From the NCBI RefSeq assembly GCF_002760615.1, contig NZ_AWWI01000060.1, positions 62,001 through 126,000 of the forward strand: a stretch of DNA of 64,000 nucleotides. Reading direction: 5' to 3'. The notes below the pieces were generated by a model. The model was not told the DNA's origin, searched no databases, and saw only the letters and a list, made by a program, of their open reading frames with translations. Below are positions 61,536-64,000 of the stretch, piece after piece. The stretch is from Puniceibacterium antarcticum (GTDB taxonomy: Bacteria; Pseudomonadota; Alphaproteobacteria; Rhodobacterales; Rhodobacteraceae). The translations under genes were made by a program, and so were the position numbers. How positions within the stretch are numbered: position 1 is the first letter of the stretch; every line of letters begins with the position of its first letter.

Positions 61536-62012
61536 TTAGTTGATAAAGCTGACGGTGCCATGTTCACCCGCATCGGGCGTGCCGTCGGTCATCCGGGCCT
61601 TGGCGATTTCGTAAAGGAAGCCCGCGGCACCGCTGGTGGCCCAAACCTCGGCCTTGGTCGGGGTCAGGCGGATCAGGCGGATGTCATCATCTTCGCGCCC
61701 GTCTTCGAACCACGCAGCGGCGACCGCGTTCCAGAGCTCGTCCAGTTTGTCGCTGTCGTCCACCTGCGTCACCTGACCATCGACCGTGGCGTACAGGTTC
61801 GATTTGGAATCAGCGACAGCGAAAGAAGCTTCGGCACTTGATTCTGCGGCCTTTGCCAAATCGGTATCCTTGGCCGTTATGAACCAGATCGCATTGGCAT
61901 CGGGATCGGCGTAGGGCGACATCGGCACAGCGCGTGCGCTGCCTGCGCTGAGCAGACCCGCCTGCACATCGTCGAGACGGTTCCAGAAAGCGGTTTTTAG
62001 ATCGTCGGACAT
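61536..62012 (-). CDS. Pyridoxamine 5'-phosphate oxidase-fold general stress protein
   Basis: A 158-residue protein; ATG 62012 is chosen over 62042 because it begins the usual SDDLKTAFWNRLDDVQAGLL segment. PYADPDANAIWFITAKDTDLAKAA and a split-barrel pattern to VWATSGAAGFLYEIAKARM match the group of flavin-binding-like stress proteins. It is expected to be cytosolic. Precise function unknown. Confidence 0.85.
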   Translation of the reverse strand: MSDDLKTAFWNRLDDVQAGLLSAGSARAVPMSPYADPDANAIWFITAKDTDLAKAAESSAEASFAVADSKSNLYATVDGQVTQVDDSDKLDELWNAVAAAWFEDGREDDDIRLIRLTPTKAEVWATSGAAGFLYEIAKARMTDGTPDAGEHGTVSFIN

Positions 62013-62137
62013 CGTGTCTATCCTTTTGATATTCGTTTTCATTTATGTAACGCTCTGGTTCAGGGAGAGGTTCCGTGGGCACTCGTTATGTTCACCTGTC
62101 ACGGCTGCGATGACGGGACCGGAGATCAGTTTGGGGG

Positions 62138-63307
62138 ATGACAGTGTTCAACGCGGCAATGAGATTCGATCTGGGTGAGGATGTGAACGCGCTGCGCGAC
62201 ATGGTGCACCGCTGGGCACAGGAGCGGGTGCGCCCGATGGCGGGCGAGATTGATGCGAGCAACGCCTTTCCCCCCGCGCTGTGGCCCGAAATGGGGGCGC
62301 TGGGGCTGCTGGGCATCACCGTGCCCGAAGAATACGGCGGCGCCGGGATGGGGTATCTGGCACATGTGATCGCGGTTGAGGAGATCGCGCGGGCATCCGC
62401 CTCGGTGTCGCTGTCCTATGGCGCGCATTCCAACCTGTGCGTGAATCAGATCGCGCTGAACGGGACGGAGGAACAGCGGCAGAAATATCTGCCCGGGCTG
62501 GTGTCGGGGCAACATGTGGGCGCGCTGGCCATGTCGGAATCCGGCGCCGGATCAGATGTGGTGTCGATGAGCCTGCGCGCGGAAAAGCGCAACGATCGCT
62601 ATGTGCTGAATGGCAGCAAATACTGGATCACCAACGGGCCGGATGCCGATACGCTGGTGGTCTATGCCAAGACTGATCCAGAAGCCGGATCCAAGGGCAT
62701 CACCGCCTTTCTGATTGAAAAGACGATGACCGGATTTTCCACCAGCCCGCATTTCGACAAGCTGGGGATGCGGGGCAGCAATACCGCCGAGCTGATCTTT
62801 GACGGGGTCGAAGTGCCGTTCGAAAATGTTCTGGGTGAAGATGGGCGCGGGGTGCGCGTGCTGATGTCCGGGCTTGATTACGAACGTGTGGTGCTGGCTG
62901 GGATCGGCACCGGGATCATGGCGGCTTGTCTGGATGAGGTCATGCCCTATATGGCCGAGCGCAAACAGTTCGGGCAGCCGATTGGATCGTTCCAGCTGAT
63001 GCAGGGCAAGATTGCGGACATGTATACGGCGATGAATTCGGCGCGCGCCTATGTCTATGAGGTGGCAAAGGCCTGTGACCGGGGGGATGTGACGCGCCAG
63101 GATGCGGCGGCCTGCTGTCTTTATGCCTCTGAGCAGGCGATGGTGCAGGCGCATCAGGCGGTGCAGGCGATGGGCGGCGCGGGGTTTCTGGCGGATGCGC
63201 CGGTGGCGCGGCTGTTCCGCGATGCCAAGCTGATGGAGATCGGCGCAGGGACGTCAGAGATCCGGCGCATGCTGGTGGGCCGTGAGCTGATGGCGGCGAT
63301 GGGCTGA
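62138..63307 (+). CDS. Isovaleryl-CoA dehydrogenase
   Basis: A 389-residue acyl-CoA dehydrogenase. [15 protein letters not shown] and [18 protein letters not shown] (catalytic Glu near residue 248) are the marks of isovaleryl-CoA dehydrogenase; also [11 protein letters not shown] and [41 protein letters not shown] at the C-terminus. It oxidises isovaleryl-CoA to methylcrotonyl-CoA in leucine degradation and passes electrons to ETF. It opens the liu cluster with the carboxylase gene downstream. Confidence 0.92.
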   Translation: MTVFNAAMRFDLGEDVNALRDMVHRWAQERVRPMAGEIDASNAFPPALWPEMGALGLLGITVPEEYGGAGMGYLAHVIAVEEIARASASVSLSYGAHSNLCVNQIALNGTEEQRQKYLPGLVSGQHVGALAMSESGAGSDVVSMSLRAEKRNDRYVLNGSKYWITNGPDADTLVVYAKTDPEAGSKGITAFLIEKTMTGFSTSPHFDKLGMRGSNTAELIFDGVEVPFENVLGEDGRGVRVLMSGLDYERVVLAGIGTGIMAACLDEVMPYMAERKQFGQPIGSFQLMQGKIADMYTAMNSARAYVYEVAKACDRGDVTRQDAAACCLYASEQAMVQAHQAVQAMGGAGFLADAPVARLFRDAKLMEIGAGTSEIRRMLVGRELMAAMG

Positions 63308-63310
63308 GCG

Positions 63311-63628
63311 ATGCCGCAATGGTTCTGGTTCGTTCCAATCGGTCTGGTGATTGCGCTGGCGGCGGTGACAGGCTGGCGGCACGGCTGGATTGTCGCGAAT
63401 GTCAGCGAAACGCAGGTGATTGAAGCCTATGCCACACGGTATCTGCAGGACCGGGCGCGGGATGGCACGGGCGCGACGGCTGCGCGCAGCGAGTGCAGCG
63501 CGCAGCCGTCGGATCGGGCCTGGATTGTGGTGATCTGCGGGCCGGACGATCCGGCGTTGCGCTACACCTATTACGTGGCCCGCGACGGTCGGCTGAAGCT
63601 GCTTGTGGGGCCGCGGGGCCGGGGATGA
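63311..63628 (+). CDS. Small membrane-anchored protein in the leucine degradation cluster
   Basis: A 105-residue protein three bases after the dehydrogenase stop. Residues 4-22 are a transmembrane segment (WFWFVPIGLVIALAAVTGW); the rest is periplasmic or cytosolic, with two Cys (SECSAQ, VICGPDD). No family recognised. Its place between the dehydrogenase and carboxylase genes suggests co-transcription rather than a known step of the pathway. Confidence 0.7.
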   Translation: MPQWFWFVPIGLVIALAAVTGWRHGWIVANVSETQVIEAYATRYLQDRARDGTGATAARSECSAQPSDRAWIVVICGPDDPALRYTYYVARDGRLKLLVGPRGRG

Positions 63629-63680
63629 GGGGCGGTCGTGCCGCCCTTGGGTCGGCGGCCGTGTCAGAGGGGGGATGGAT

Positions 63681-64000
63681 ATGAAGCTGAAATCGCAGGC
63701 GCTTGTGGGATCAGAGGCCTACAAGGCCAATGTTCAGGGCCATCTGGAGGCGCTGCATCTGGTCGAGGCGGCGGCAGCGCTGGCAATGGCGGGGGGTGGA
63801 GAGACAGCCCGGGCGCGGCATCTGGGGCGGGGCAAGATGCTGCCGCGCGAGAGGGTGGCGAATTTGCTGGATCCGGGCGCGCCCTTCCTTGAGGTGGGGG
63901 TGACGGCGGCGCATGGGCTCTATGGCGGGGCGGCGCCCTGTGCGGGGGTGATCGCCGGGGTGGGCCGGGTGATGGGTCAGGATGTCATGGTGGTCTGCAA
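63681..64000 (+). CDS. Methylcrotonyl-CoA carboxylase carboxyltransferase (beta) subunit, 5' part
   Basis: The frame starts at ATG 63681 (an in-frame ATG lies six bases earlier) and runs off the window. The visible 106 residues (GSEAYKANVQGHLEALHLVEAA; ARHLGRGKMLPRERVANLLDPGAPFLEVG; APCAGVIAGVGRVMGQDVMVV) match the N-terminus of biotin-dependent carboxyltransferases of the methylcrotonyl-CoA type. The neighbouring isovaleryl-CoA dehydrogenase supports this over propionyl-CoA carboxylase. Confidence 0.85.
   Translation, partial: MKLKSQALVGSEAYKANVQGHLEALHLVEAAAALAMAGGGETARARHLGRGKMLPRERVANLLDPGAPFLEVGVTAAHGLYGGAAPCAGVIAGVGRVMGQDVMVVC

Overview
The window looks like a chromosome segment of a marine alphaproteobacterium of the Rhodobacterales (Roseobacter group). 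The reasons are a GC-rich coding style, a C4-pathway 5-aminolevulinate synthase (hemA) with an FNR-type box upstream, an alphaproteobacterial che operon, a tripartite tricarboxylate (TctCBA) transporter, a ScfR-type regulator and a leucine-degradation cluster. No rRNA, IS element or CRISPR array is visible.

Positions 1-20128 are the right-hand (structural, ejection, adsorption and lysis) part of a temperate podovirus-like prophage, all on the + strand except one small gene. The order is: capsid protein (3' end only), a small structural protein, T7 gp11-like and gp12-like tail tube proteins, three internal virion proteins in the T7 gp14-15-16 order, a BRO-N protein, a second large ejection-type protein, a fibre adaptor, a tail spike with an Mtd-like N-terminus, a lysis cassette (membrane protein, N-acetylmuramidase, overlapping spanins) and an SGNH hydrolase. 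The gp16-like protein has the make-up of a polyvalent protein (muramidase + ddrB/ParB-like + ADP-ribosyltransferase-like) and is the most unusual product here. A minus-strand secreted protein (9735-10061) interrupts the operon like a moron. The prophage ends in the 3' half of a tRNA-Thr(UGU) gene. The fragment of a second, older integrase follows, with its end overlapping the end of cheD.

Positions 21101-27841 (minus strand) are one tightly overlapping chemotaxis operon: STAS protein-cheY-cheA-cheW-cheR-cheY-small helical DxxxQ protein-cheB-cheD. The DxxxQ protein is a candidate CheY-P phosphatase of the CheZ/CheT kind. Positions 27901-35214 hold a ScfR-like regulator divergent from tctCBA, an acyl-CoA ligase and a ketopantoate-reductase-like gene, which together suggest import and CoA activation of a carboxylate. 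tRNA-Ser(GCU) and a 58-codon gene follow. Next come a lytic transglycosylase, a probable fluoroacetate dehalogenase and an M20 dipeptidase (minus strand).

Positions 40321-56061 are core genes: hemA, a RodZ-like protein, ispG, a transglutaminase, a DsbA-like protein, an M48/TPR protease, an aminotransferase, the wall enzymes amiC and PBP1A, an APH(6)-type kinase, prfB, an XRE regulator and a small cold-shock-like protein. Positions 56293-58875 are ilvB-ilvH behind a leader peptide rich in branched-chain codons (MLVVIVGTKRMGR) and an intrinsic terminator, a textbook-like attenuator. The rest is a cupin, a DegT aminotransferase, a CreA protein, a pyridoxamine-oxidase-fold stress protein and the start of the leucine catabolic (liu) cluster: isovaleryl-CoA dehydrogenase, a small membrane protein and the methylcrotonyl-CoA carboxylase carboxyltransferase subunit, cut by the window edge.
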